From Sepioteuthis lessoniana (Eukaryota > Mollusca > Cephalopoda > Myopsida > Loliginidae), in contig OY757911.1 in the NCBI GenBank assembly GCA_963585895.1, positions 95,211,148 through 95,275,147 on the forward strand: a DNA stretch of 64,000 nucleotides, given 5' to 3'. Both the position numbers and the translations under genes were made by a program. Every line of letters begins with the position of its first letter. Positions within the stretch are counted from its first letter, which is position 1. Under the pieces are notes generated by a model. The model was not told the origin of the DNA. It ran no database searches and saw nothing but the letters and a program-made list of their open reading frames with translations. This document shows positions 24,385 to 35,964 of the stretch, in pieces.

Positions 24385-24560
24385 ATTAAAATATGTAGGT
24401 CCACGAAGAGATTTATATTATTTGAATTTATTTATTTATTTGTTATGTTAGTACATACGTGTATGTTTCCAGCTTGTTGCTTTCATCAGAGAACATATAT
24501 AGCAAAAGGCCTTGTTAATGGGGTACTAAATGAGACTTGAAATCATTTGTGTGTAGTGAT
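24385..24560 (-). repeat. Left arm of an inverted repeat with hammerhead-like motif
   Basis: Arm of a roughly 170-bp inverted repeat whose partner is at 25205-25370. Read on the minus strand it contains CTGATGA (24483-24489), a short stem II (AAGC/GCTG), GAAA (24466-24469), a 5-6-bp stem III (ACATA..TATGT) and a GTA that would be the cleavage triplet. AACAT downstream could pair with ATGTT upstream. It is the most complete hammerhead-like arrangement in the window, although the pairs nearest the core in stems I and II are mismatched. Confidence 0.5.
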
Positions 24561-24793
24561 GGCTTTCAATAGAAGGACATAAGTTCACAGGAGTAAAATC
24601 AAAATAGAAGAAAACCGAAAATTAAATGTTTCGAAACCCCTATACCAACGTAATCGAGGTAAATTTAAAAGAATGCCAATATTTCAAACCAACAAATACA
24701 CGCTATTTCAAATAAAGGGAATAATTTTATTAATTAGTTTAAACCAAAGTTGAATAAAACATAAATCGTAAACACACCCAGAAATGGAAATAA

Positions 24794-24905
<112 letters not shown>

Positions 24906-25204
24906 TGAAAAAAATTATTAGGACAAAAGTTACCAGTAAATTTCAAACCACATTATCAAACATACACACATAAATAATCCCCAAGATATACACTCACACA
25001 CACACACACTGAGGTTAAATGACTGTTAGTGAAATCTAAAATTACTCCAACGCACATACACACACAAGCACACACAACGACGCCAAAAAAATATATCAAA
25101 CATCAATGAGGGGTAAAGCAGACTAAGACAAACACACTATAAGAAAAAGAGAGGATAACCTCTATATCAACCCATAACCAACAGACAATCATTCAAATTG
25201 CAAG

Positions 25205-25370
25205 CACACGTGAGTTAAAATCTCATTAAGTACCTCATTAACAAGTCCTTATATCATATATGTTCTCTGACAAAAGCAACCAATTGGAAACATACACATA
25301 TGTAATAACAAAATAAACAAATAAATTAAAAACTACAAATTTTTTCGTAGACCTACTGATTTTAAAATAT
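25205..25370 (+). repeat. Right arm of inverted repeat, decayed motif
   Basis: Reverse-complement partner of 24385-24560. It shares 'tatatgttctctga', 'ggaaacatacac' and 'cgtagacctac'. The hammerhead-like core here is mutated (CTGACAA instead of CTGATGA), so this copy should be inactive if the motif is real. Confidence 0.6.
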
Positions 25371-25374
25371 TTTC

Positions 25375-26455
25375 ATTCTCTGTTTGGACCCAGAACAAAA
25401 AATTATATATATATGGGGCGGGTATGTGTTCGTGTGCGTGCGCGCACGCGCGTGTGTGTGTATGTGTGTGTGTTAAGCTGTTGTTGTATTCGAATAAATT
25501 GGCACTTTTTATGTAAAATCGATACTTAAGAAAAATCACTAGACTTACAATAGATTTAATTTTATGCTAATAAATCGTGTGCTATTCAGATAAAACCATG
25601 TTGAAAAATAAGTTATACATTTTTGTGGACTTTACGGACTGAATGATGTCAGTGAAAAACGATAACGTGAATAATTTATGACTTAAAAACAAATGTTTCG
25701 ATGTGCCCAAAAAAAAAACTTAAAAAACAGCGACAATAAAAAAAATCCTTTTCAAAAATATAATTCTCAAAGGAAAAGAATTATAATACTTTTTTTGGTG
25801 AAATGTTTATGAAAAACAATTGATATTTAAAGAGATACTGAAACGGCAATATTTTCTTTTTACTAGAACAAGTAAAATGTCTGACAATAATTTGGTACGA
25901 GCTAGTTTGTGACACGTATATTGACAGATCTTTCAATTTTTGTTTTCCTTACAATTTTAATTTTCCTCACAAGTATGCCAAAAGCCACTTGATAGATGTC
26001 AGTAAACGGCACAGATAGAAAATGAATAAGTTTTTGGCTAGAGTTGAAATTGAATTTATTTGCTCCGAGAACTATGGCAAATAGTACCAACTGTTTTGCT
26101 TATTAAGCTTCACTGACTCTAAAGATTGTAAAACAAATATAATTAAATTTAACTGAAAAGAAAATACACAGTCTAAATGTAATGGTTAGCAATACTTTAT
26201 CAAATAAATGATTGATAATATTACAACAACTATATGTGAAGGCAACATTAAGTAAGAAATACATTGCCAAACGATCCTAGATAATATGAAAGAATATTGA
26301 TTTGAATGGTAACCCATCTAGGTTATTTCATGCCTTGGAGTTGGAGAATTGAGTGCATTGTATGTTTTATTTACATTTGGGTGTATATTAAAATTTTGCA
26401 TACAAATATATATCAAGAATACCTATCTAATACTAATGATTTACGTACATTTATA
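25375..26455. other. Unassigned AT-rich sequence
   Basis: Contains an imperfect GT/GC-rich dinucleotide run at 25425-25473 and otherwise nothing I can support. Confidence 0.4.
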
Positions 26456-26459
26456 TTTG

Positions 26460-26690
26460 ACCCTCATATAAGGCCCTAACATGTAACACTGAACGATATA
26501 TAGTAGACCAGAGAGGAATGTCATTGACGGGATATAATCCACATAATAGATCTCCAGAACCGAAGACGCTTCATCATATTTTGGCAATAGCACAGCACAG
26601 CCATTATCTGGGGTGATGGAGAGTCTTATTCCTTTTCATGGGATCCGGTTAGTGTATTCTATGTCCCACTGACAGGTTAATATAAACAGT
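26460..26690 (+). mobile_element. Dispersed repeat 'A', diverged copy
   Basis: Weak but collinear similarity to the right part of A (tatttgaccctcatataagg ... gatatatagtagaccagag ... ttagtgtattctatgtccca). It is more diverged than the other copies. Confidence 0.4.
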
Positions 26691-26694
26691 GGGA

Positions 26695-27795
26695 TTTGAA
26701 TGACTTGATTTGATCTTCAAAAATTTATGAAGTTAAATCTCCAGAGCAGCTGATATATTTAACCTGGTTAATTTAAACTCAACTATTCTCCAACGAAAAA
26801 TTGGATAGATAATTGTACCTACCGGTCTCTTTAACTTTGCTATGGTAACCGGTCTAAGAGAAACTAAAATCTAAATTCATTTCAGTTATGTACCAGGAGA
26901 GAGAGATGAACTCTGCCAGATTATGGGGGCTCAAGACACACAACATAATTAGGACCACCGCAACCAATCCAACTATAGGATATATATAATCTAACCGATT
27001 ATTCTCGTAAACTTATATATGTAAAATCAATGCCAACAAACATAGTGCCTTCAGATCATATGACTAGTTCTGTTAGTTTCATGATAAATGGACTGGTATG
27101 GATAACCATTCTTCTCCAAGACAAGAAGGAACGTTTGTTTATATACCGTGGAAATCTTATTCTTTATCTCCAGTAATTGTTGTTTATACGGTTATAGAAA
27201 AGACCACTTGAGCAAGTTGCAAAAAGTAAAAAATAACAACTAAATTCAAATCATGAAAATAATGCATAAACATTATATTCTTGCTTTAAGCTTTTCTATG
27301 ATAAAATCATTTCTTTTAGGTCTATGATAATATAAAATGTTTACAGTCAAAATTTAACTCTTCCTGTGAAAAAAAACAACATCATATTAAAAATAGGAAA
27401 TAGAATACATTTTTTTTCAAATATTATTTTTATTATTTCAGACAAAAATCTATTCGTTTGAGTCATACTGTTTAAATAATTCCGTTAATTTTGTAGGGCC
27501 GATTTACATGTGCCCGAAATAACTAACCATATTATTTTCTTTTCCTCGTGTAACAGTATTATGAATATCGTCCGCAAAATTTATCTCAATCAACATTTTA
27601 AGACATGAAAATCAGACTTACATGAAAATAAAACAAATCTAAAAGTTAGTGGGTGAAAATCATTGTTTACGTTGGTTCGAGTCAGAAGGTGGAGTTCAAG
27701 CAAAGCCAAAGACAAACGACTTGTTCTGAGAGAATTATTTATAATTTCAAAATAGATGCACTTCAGAAAATAGATATTCTTTCTAAGCCCTAAGT
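26695..27795. other. Unassigned AT-rich sequence
   Basis: No supported gene or repeat. Confidence 0.4.
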
Positions 27796-27799
27796 ACTT

Positions 27800-28013
<214 letters not shown>

Positions 28014-28016
<3 letters not shown>

Positions 28017-28780
28017 AGAACTCTTTAAAATTCTTTCCCAATGTTAATAGTGCCATATCAAATGCAAAGACATCCGTACACATATGTGAAAATTGTTGTA
28101 TATCCTGTGGCAGTAACCGTTACCCTAAGGTAAGGTGTAATCTTCAAAATGAAGGGACTAAAACGACAAAACAACTTGGATAGGATCTACAATTGTCGGT
28201 ACAAATGTTCATTAGCTGACCGAGATACTCAAATTGAATGTTACTAAAGTAAATGAATTTTTCAACATATCCCCCCTTGCAGTCAGCACATTTCTCCAAC
28301 CGGAGTTTCATTGCTTGGATTCCATTATTTAAAGAACACATTAGCAGTAGATATGATGACATCATATGAAAAGTTAAGCCCAGCCATGTCTATTAACTTT
28401 CTGAATTTATATTTCAAACTCCAATATATGTTATCGAATCCTATATCAAAAGTAGTTGTAAGATTAAACGGGTTTTACTTTTTCTCCGTATACTGATGGT
28501 ATGGAAAATAATGAACGCATTACTTGGTTCAGTGAAAAGGGAAATGATCCTTTTTTCTTTAAAGATTTTTCGTAGGAATGGATATTAGAGAAATTTATTT
28601 GTGATCGCTTGAATTAATTTGAGGAACAATTTACGTGGATATTACGTAATCCAAACTTACTAATATGCCGTTTTTTACTTAGATCCTTTCTTTTTAATTC
28701 GTTCTTCGGTTATCCCCACATGTCATTCCGACGGTGTGTCATACTTTCATTTCTTGGTTGGATTGTATGAGGATTATTAA
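28014..28780. other. Unassigned sequence
   Basis: No gene or repeat family recognised. Confidence 0.4.
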
Positions 28781-28849
28781 ATAAATTTCCAGACTTTTTT
28801 CGTATGGGTACTTTTATTGATAGTACACACATGAAACTCTAGCCCCTTT

Positions 28850-29500
28850 CGAAGTAATCTAATCCAGCTGCAAATTCCTTGTTGTACCGTTCCAAAAACT
28901 TCTGGAAGGCCCCATGGAAGTTTTCTTGCTTGAGCGCGTCAATGACCTTCTTCACAGCCTCTTTCGTCTCCTCAATTGTCTCATAACAACAGCTTCGGAG
29001 CTTAGGGAATAATCAAAACTCACATGGAGCAAGGTATTGGACTATAGGGAGGCTTTGGAACTGTCTTCATGCCCATCTTGCTCAAATAGTCTGTGACAAG
29101 GATGGAGTTGTGGACAGGTGCATTGTCCTGGTGGAAATTCTACTGACCCGATTTGAAGAGTGCTGGCCTTTCTGATGGAATCTCTTCCTGAACTCCCTTA
29201 AAATCTCAACATAGTAACACTCACCCAAACCCTTTGGCGAATCAACTCTGGTGTATTGACTTCCTTGCTCCTACCAGACATCTCATCATCCCTCACAGAT
29301 TCCTTGCCATCCTTGAATCTCTTATGCCACTCAAAAACTAATGCTCGATTCATGCAAGATGGTGGAAAAGCAGTATGAAGCATTCCATAAGTTTCTGTGG
29401 CATTTTTTCCAAGTCTAAAACAGTTTTATTGCATATCGTTCTTCTAAAATCTCCTCACATCGAGATTGAATTTTTGAAAATCACCAGCTGTGACAATTAG
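28850..29500 (-). pseudogene. mariner-type transposase pseudogene
   Basis: Minus-strand remnant of a Tc1/mariner-superfamily transposase. The N-terminal part (29198-29383) reads ALVFEWHKRFKDGKESVRDD then MSGRSKEV, the typical mariner linker between the two helix-turn-helix motifs (FEWHKRFKDG...V.DD.RSGRP). Further on, across frameshifts, I read HQDNAPVHNSIL (catalytic aspartate region), then a decayed PPYSPDLAPCDFWLF-like block, then FETIEE-like and FHGAFQKFLERYNKEFAAGL at the C-terminus near 28860. The middle of the catalytic domain is shortened. Terminal inverted repeats are not evident. It is inactive. Confidence 0.8.
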
Positions 29501-29898
29501 GTTTTAGTAGGGTGTATTCCAATTGCTGCTGTAGGTTTTCATTTGAACCTGAAATAATTATTAATTATCAAAGGTACAAAATATATTTATCTTCACGGGT
29601 GGGTTTCAGAGATTTACTTTTTTTGTGTATCTGAATATAAGTTAAAACTTGTAACCTAATTGAATATTTACACATGATTGAAATTATTTCCTTCTGGGTT
29701 TTAGCAGATACTAAAACTTTCTCCAACTACTTAAGATTAACGTACTCACCTCTAAGGTAGGTATTAAATCAAAGAGAATGAACTAATAGATAAAGGGTTG
29801 CTGAAAATCGATCTAGGTAATAGAGGGAATTCATGATAGAACAGTTTACATTATTGCCTGTAATGTTGAAACTGATAGGTTTCAATATATAAGTGGGA

Positions 29899-29899
<1 letters not shown>

Positions 29900-29981
<82 letters not shown>
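29900..29981. repeat. (TA)n microsatellite
   Basis: About 40 uninterrupted TA units, one of the longest in the window. Confidence 0.95.
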
Positions 29982-29982
<1 letters not shown>

Positions 29983-29984
29983 CA

Positions 29985-31655
29985 GGCGGTAACTGTGTAC
30001 TTATAGAAAGTTAAATTGTTATGTTGATATGCGCAGTTTTTACAAATTCTTGTCTTGGAAAATTTCATCTTCCACGTACAACAATTTATATCTGGAAGCA
30101 AAATTTAATAGTATTGAACGTTAGTTCTTTTATGTGTACTGGTGTGTATTATATTACGCACGAAAACAACTTCAACTCGGTCCGTAAGCATCACCTTGCA
30201 TGAATAAAATCTATACACCAGGTTGTGTCGTGTGATGTATGCAATAAATATCTACATTTTGCGATGACACCAAATATGTGATAAACAGTTTACATATATT
30301 ATATTTTAGTTATTCAGTGCTGAGAGTATCCAGGCGATTTGACTATAAACAAATACCTTCATATCTTGTTCCAGCTCCTATTCTATAATCACAGAACATA
30401 AGTAATAAAACCAGAACTTAATCAATCCCCAGCTTTAACCTTTTTCTGTGGTGTCAGTAGAAGAGGACGCACATGGTGTAAAAATATTCTATAACTAAGA
30501 TGTACAAAGGGTGTTCAAAATATTCTAAGCTTTACACTGTAAGATGTGCGTTGTTAAACATTATTCTTGAAGCCACACCATACCATTTCTTATTAAACTA
30601 GAAAAAAAAAACGTACTCATATATTTTAAGTTCTGTAAGAAGTAGTAGTGTGTTGTCCAAGGAAAATGCTCATCTATGCTCTACTTTCTTGTTGAGGCTT
30701 AATACTTTTTCAACGACTCTCGTTTGTAAACAAAGCTGGTTATTAAGTAAAACGTTTACTTGTACCATGGCTGCTCTAAAACAAATTATTCCTCGAATTG
30801 ACTGTTGGAGAATTTATAGTGTGTACTTTTCACTTAGACTACCACCAGCATTTTCCTTTAATGCATTCAGCTATCTCCATAATAACCTAACACAGAATAT
30901 TTCAGTAAGAAAAAAAAACACCATATCAATTTAGACTAAAATAACATATATTTTATATACACATATTCATACATAATTGTAAAACATGATGAATATCCCC
31001 AACTATAAAAAGCTTATTAACGCTGTTCCGAAGAACAAAAAGTCCGGAAAAGCAGCGGTTGAACACTTACGATTTCCTGGTGTAGGGAAAATTCTCACAA
31101 GACAATTTGCACGCACGTGCTTCTTGTTAAGCGGAGACCAAAGAAAAGTGGTTCGTCTCTGACCAGTCTACTACCAAAAAGAGTTGAACTTGCTTCTTGA
31201 AATATCACATGACCAACGGTCACATTATTGTCGAAAGCTCACCCATAAATCCCAAAAAGTAGACAACTATGTTTTGTTCTAAACGTGTCTTGTGGTCAGA
31301 GGAGTGTGAGACTGATTGCCGCTTTTCACTGATACACGCTCTTTTGCTTTACATACACGCACTGTCGGTCGTTTACCCTCTCAAACGGTCGAAACCATTC
31401 GAATATTTTTGACCTCCTAACAGAAAAATACTTTTATTAAAAATACTTTTATTAAACTTTTTCAACTGCTTAGTAAATACTTCAAAGGATAGTTGATACA
31501 CTGTAAGGAATATGTCATTTATTTTATCTGTGAGTATATACCGAAAGGACATTTACTATGTTTATTTGAATCAAGCAGTGCCATCACCACATAATGTAAC
31601 ACTTTGAAACTGCAATTGCTGGGAAAAGAATATTGGTTTTATTGGATTCATCCTA
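29985..31655. other. Unassigned sequence
   Basis: No supported feature. The part at 31000-31400 is somewhat less AT-rich, but it has no reading frame or repeat similarity I can name. Confidence 0.4.
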
Positions 31656-31657
31656 GA

Positions 31658-31659
<2 letters not shown>

Positions 31660-31714
<55 letters not shown>
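31660..31714. repeat. (TAA)n trinucleotide microsatellite
   Basis: About 18 TAA/AAT units directly at the 5' truncation point of the RLE LINE fragment at 31715-32145. Confidence 0.95.
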
Positions 31715-31715
<1 letters not shown>

Positions 31716-32145
31716 GCATATAACCCGGAATACATCATAGATAATGATAAGCACAAATTTCTCTGGGATTTTGAGATACAAATAAATCACCTAATCTCGG
31801 CTAGATAGCCAGACCAAGTAATATTCAACAAGAAAAGAAAACCTGATGCATAGTAGACTTTGCTGTCCAGATTGACTACAGAATAAAAATATTAATACCT
31901 AAACTTTCCAAGAAAACTAAAAGAACTATAGAACATTAAGGAGAAGGTGATACCAATTGTAATTGTTACACCTGGAACAATCTCCAAAGGATTGGCAAAG
32001 GGTCTGGAAGACTTGGAAATAAGAGAGTAAGTGGAGACTATCAAAACGACAGCACAATTAATATCGGCCTGGATACTGAGTAGAATCCTGGAGATGTGAG
32101 GAGACTTACTGTCATTCAAACTCCAATGAAAGACCATCAGCTAAG
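31715..32145 (+). pseudogene. RLE-type LINE, C-terminal endonuclease fragment
   Basis: One plus-strand frame stays collinear for about 140 codons with the C-terminus of a non-LTR retrotransposon of the restriction-like-endonuclease (R2/R4-like) class. It reads HKFLWDFEIQINHLISAR-PD (the PD part of the PD-(D/E)XK nuclease), then VIPIVIVTPGTISKGLAKGL, EDLEIRE-VETIKTTA and ILSRILEM-GDLLSFKLQ. Seven or so in-frame stops replace family residues but there are almost no frameshifts, so decay is by substitution. The fragment is 5' truncated at the (TAA)n array. Confidence 0.8.
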
Positions 32146-32169
32146 TCTGGATTAAAAAAAATCTCAAAG

Positions 32170-32412
32170 GAGTAAAATATATGTTTGGTTGTTTAATGGC
32201 ATATCAACCTTTGTAGTTTATTTAATGCCAAAGCAATTCTCCTAGAAGAACAGTAGTGATACTATTTAACCCATAGCTCGGGGGATGAGGGAGTTCATAC
32301 CTTTTCAAAGGGTATTTGCGCGAAAGTGAACTGATAAGCCCGACTGGAGTACGAATTCGCTTACTACGATTCCGCGGTCTATCACTTTAACCATTACACC
32401 ACGAGGACACAC
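32170..32412 (-). mobile_element. tRNA-derived SINE family 2
   Basis: Minus-strand copy. In sense orientation it starts GTCCTCGTGGTGTAATGG (A-box-like) and continues with a B-box-like GCGAATTCGTACTCC. The body has '..cctttgaaaaggtatgaac', and the 3' tail is 'ggcattaaataaactacaaa ... gatatgccatt'. It pairs with the plus-strand copy at 32847-33095. The tail resembles the reverse complement of the head of repeat A. Confidence 0.7.
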
Positions 32413-32489
32413 CCAGTAACATGAAGAATAAATTAACCTGTTTTTATTAGAAAAAAATCTATACAGAAGTGTTCGGTTTCAACTCCTAC

Positions 32490-32770
32490 TACTACTGAAA
32501 TCATTAGTTCAGTTCATATACACTATAAGCAACATCGGATCCGCTGAAATAAACGTCAACATACGCAGATGGAAAAAAAACTTTATTTGAACTATTCAAG
32601 GATGTTGTGTGCTGTTTTTCAGTAATTCAGGTTGCAGCACACCACCAAAGAAATTGTACGGCAACTTCCCACCGTTCACACTCCCCATCGATGTAAGACG
32701 AATAAGACATGCTGGGCAGTACTGGTGAAGAAAATATAAATCAATGAGTAACGTTAATCAATGTACACCA
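32490..32770 (+). pseudogene. RTE-type LINE C-terminal fragment
   Basis: Plus-strand, frame-broken fragment reading VQFIYTISNIGSAEINVNIR (family: DQFTYLGSNISSTESDVNIR) near 32505-32570. After a deletion it reads LQHTTKxxLYGNFPPF and DVRRIRHAGQYW near 32640-32730 (family: HPTKQQLYGHLPPI, VRRTRHAGHCW). It is the 3' part of an RTE ORF2 with about 100 codons missing. Confidence 0.65.
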
Positions 32771-32846
32771 ACAAATGGTTATTCGACCAACAGAAACCAC
32801 AGTAAAAAAATCCCCAAAATAATGGATCACTCACCCAGTGTGACAT

Positions 32847-33095
32847 GTGAGTCCTCGTAGTGTAATCGTTAAATCACTGGACTTCGGAATCGTAGTACGC
32901 GAGTTCAAACAGCATTCTCACTATTATGTTTACTTTCGAAAAAAATACTCTTGTAAAAGGTATGAACCCCCTAATCCCCTCAACTATTGGTTGAATAGTA
33001 CCGCTTCTGATCTTCTACAAGGATGGTTTTAGCATTAAATAACCTATAAAGATCGATATGTCATTAATCAAAGAAACCATATCAAGAAACCAAAC
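32847..33095 (+). mobile_element. tRNA-derived SINE family 2 with target-site duplication
   Basis: Plus-strand SINE starting 'gtgagtcctcgtagtgtaat' (A-box-like) with a B-box-like GCGAGTTCAAACAGC, and ending in the family tail 'ttagcattaaataacctata...'. It is flanked by CACCCAGTGTGACAT (32832-32846) and CACCCAATGTGACAT (33096-33110), a 15-bp target-site duplication with one mismatch. Joining the flanks restores the RTE reading SLTQCDIDFFDI (family SPDGDTDFFDI), so the SINE inserted into an already present LINE. Confidence 0.85.
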
Positions 33096-33342
33096 CACCC
33101 AATGTGACATTGATTTCTTTGACATTGGACCCTTACTTTATCACGGCTTCTATTAAAATTATGCTCTGACTACGTACTATCAACGTGAATGAATTGAATG
33201 TGAGAAATGGTTTCACAAAAAAATTGGCAAGAAGCAGGCAATATCTGCAGAAAGTATATCAAATGCTGAAAATGCCAACGATCTAGCTCTTCTCGTAAAT
33301 ACAACTGTCTCGGCCATATGCCTGCTACATAATCTAGAGATG

Positions 33343-33718
33343 GCAGCTAATTTGGTTGGGTTTGGTTTGTTTTACTTTTATGGCATATCAACAATTGTAG
33401 TTTATGTAATGTCAAATCCATTTTATACATATAAACAGTTCTATTTCAAAAAACACAGTTTAGCAAAAGTACGTAGTTTAAATGTCAAAACAGTTATATT
33501 TCATTCAATTCCGTTGAGTATACGTACACAGTTTAGTTCTATTTGACCCTTAGATAGGACCTTATCAGGTGAAAGCACTCCGGGCCAGAGTGTACCAGGG
33601 AGCGATGGCAATGAAAGAGTGCTCTGTATCCCCCAAAGCTCCAGCATTACAGTAACCTGATCATCATATTGAAAAGCGTCATAAGACTCGTTATGAGTCT
33701 TACTCCTCTCCAAAATGC
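33343..33718 (+). mobile_element. Dispersed repeat 'A', inserted in RTE LINE
   Basis: Begins 'gggtttggtttgttttac' with the head 'tggcatatcaacaattgtag', continues with one or two 60-bp subunits (cagttctatttcaaaaaac...) and the conserved part 'cctccgggcc..ccagggagc', and is truncated or altered at its right end. RTE coding sequence ends before it and resumes after it at the next codons, which fixes its extent within about 20 bp. Confidence 0.75.
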
Positions 33719-34489
33719 AGGAAGCTCGTGGAATTAACCTAAAAATGAACACAGTGCATATGTTTTGAAGAAGAAATTGCCATCTCCTGATTGAATGGCA
33801 AACCTCTGAAATTAGTAAACTTGTTTACATATCTCAGTAGCAGTATCCCATATCATCTTCTGAAAGTGACGTCAACATACAAATAGAAAATAAATAACCT
33901 GCAATTAATTCATAATCAAACTTATGGAAATATGATCAATCTGATCAAAATAACGAAAAATTATTCCAAGCTGTGGTCATGTCAGCACTATAGTATGGTT
34001 ACACCACATGGACTCTAACGAAACATTTGTAGAAAACGTTAGATGCCTCCCATCACACAAGCCGTCCAAATTTGGACAAACATAATGAGTTGTGCTTGAG
34101 AAGCAGGTACAAACTCGTAAGTGACGTTTTCATGTGGAGTCCTACACATGTGCACAACAATCTCGGCCGACGATTATATTCAACAGCTCTATGTAGACAC
34201 TTGTGCTTACTTGATGATATATTGAGTGTTATTGCAGATGGGGGCTGACGGTGAGAGGGAGTCAAAGGAATAGATATTGTTTGCACATTTTCTTGATGAT
34301 GACTCCAGAATAAATGAAGAAAAGCCAACAAATATTACACAATCTAATTTGCAACGGTATGCTTCTGGAATATTCCAAAATTCAATTCAGATATTCTACG
34401 TGCAGAAATAACAGGTTGTACTACCGCTATTAATGTTCACGTCACGTGTGTCATTGAAAGCCTTTAATGCTTGTTTTTATTAATTCTTA

Positions 34490-35388
34490 AGGAAAACCAT
34501 TTTCAAAGGCAACTTTTTTTGGCTAACAGTTTAATGTCGTCCATGTACATTTGGTGGTTGATTTTTAATTTGCGATTTATGAAGTTTGTATCCTCCACTG
34601 CATTTCCTCAGTATGTTATTCAGACGTACCATCGCTATTACAGGTAGTAATGGTGATAACACATCTCCCTGGAAGATAGCTCTCTTGATTTTCGACTCAG
34701 GTAGGCTTTTTCCTCAAGCTGTCAGTTTGGATTTCCAGTTTTCATGGCATTTTCTATATACTTTATAACTTCAGCAGATCTTGTAAATGTTGAGACAATC
34801 TATTATCCAGATTTGCGGGATTATATCATTGCCTTTTTGTAGTCAATCCATACCTAAGCTAGATTTTTTCTTCTCGTTTTGCTCTCGTTGAGGATGTGTT
34901 AATCAATAGTTCGCGGCTCATTAGCGAATAGTAAATCTGCTCTTTATTTTGTGCGGGTAGTATTTTCCACATCACTGGTAGGCACATAATAGGTCTGTAG
35001 TTGTTGGCGGCGGTTCACTTTTGAGGGTATTTTCCTATTAGGGTGGTTTTGGTTTTGTCATCGATTCGGGTATGTGAGTCTCTTGTAAGCATCTATTTAT
35101 TTCCATAGCCAGTTTGTTGTTTATCCATTCAGCTTTTCTGTTATGTTCTCATTGTTCCTACTTTTAGTCCAAAATTGTTTTCTTTCCGTTTAATCCGATT
35201 GAGGGGATGTGTTGGTGCATACTTCTCATATTTGCTGTTACAATTTTTTTTCGTTATTTTGGAAAGGTCTGTTTCATCTAAATTGTTTTATCCTGTCTCA
35301 ATAACTTTTTAGTCTTCCTTCTTTTGTCAGTGCCTTCTGGTTTCTTTTTGTTTGTAGTACTTTTGTTGCTATTTCTTATTATTATTCA
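34490..35388 (-). pseudogene. RLE-type LINE reverse transcriptase fragment
   Basis: Minus-strand remnant of the R2/R4-like LINE. In coding order it reads NNYRPIMCLPVMWKILPAQ (RT block near 34970), YYSLMSRELL, a deletion of about 20 family residues, NTSSTRAKREEK, then WIIDCLNIYKIC, KSKLTA-GKSLPESKIKRAIF and QGDVLSPLLPVIAMVRLNNI (34730-34600; GDxLSPLLF motif). It ends with the catalytic YMDDIKLLAK (near 34540). Several stops and frameshifts are present. The 5' end reaches a short TAA/AAT run (35376-35386). The C-terminal nuclease half is absent. Confidence 0.75.
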
Positions 35389-35796
35389 GTAAAAAATGAA
35401 AGAGCTTTATGCACGGAATGTTTGGACAAAAATATTTTAATTCTAGCAGAACATGATGTAAAACATGAAATAAAAAAAAATAAATAACGCAGATTTTCAA
35501 TTCAATAATTCAAATTTTTCCTTACATCAGGTGTCAGGAAAGTCTGAGATGTAGGTTGTCTAACATTTTTATTTTAATTTCCTTTCAGCAAGTAGATAAA
35601 CTACGTCACCGCTTAAAATTTTGTCACTTCTCTATCGGCAAATCAACTCTTCGAATACCGTTATGAAAAATATTCTAAGAAAACGTTTTCATAGAAAACT
35701 TTTCTGTTTTTCCCATTCTAAAGTCAAAAACGTTTAGAGCAATCAAGTAATAAACAACGAAAAAAAAATTTTCTCTTTGTCATTTTCTATTTTTCC

Positions 35797-35799
<3 letters not shown>

Positions 35800-35849
<50 letters not shown>

Positions 35850-35920
35850 GTCTTCAGTAATTTTTCTGCTTTAAGTTGATACTCCCTTAACAATTTTGCT
35901 AAAGACAATTACGAAATACA

Positions 35921-35961
<41 letters not shown>
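35800..35961. repeat. Two (TA)n microsatellites
   Basis: Arrays at 35801-35847 and 35922-35961. The second directly abuts the 3' end of the RTE LINE at 35962. Confidence 0.95.

Positions 35962-35964
<3 letters not shown>

Larger units (their letters stand above)
32775..34235 (+). pseudogene. RTE-type LINE, RT palm to C-terminus, with two nested insertions
   Basis: Plus-strand remnant. Before the SINE (32775-32846) it reads PTETTVKKIPKIM. After the SINE (33111 on) come CDIDFFDI, then LDPYFITASIKIML (family: LAPYLFIICLDYVLR), NVRNGFTKK and the catalytic region ISNAENANDLALLVNTT near 33250-33300, where the YADD site reads ENAND. A copy of repeat A interrupts at about 33343-33718. The LINE then resumes with ARGINL, CFEEEIAIS and LNGKPLKLVNLFTYLSSSI (33720-33860), and a decayed C-terminus (SDVFMWSPTHVHNNLGRR) follows to about 34235. 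Confidence 0.75.

Noticed and set aside
34586..34768. Plus-strand open frames at 34586-34768, 57934-58230 and 10132-10386
   Set aside because: They are antisense to LINE coding sequence whose motifs are clear on the other strand.
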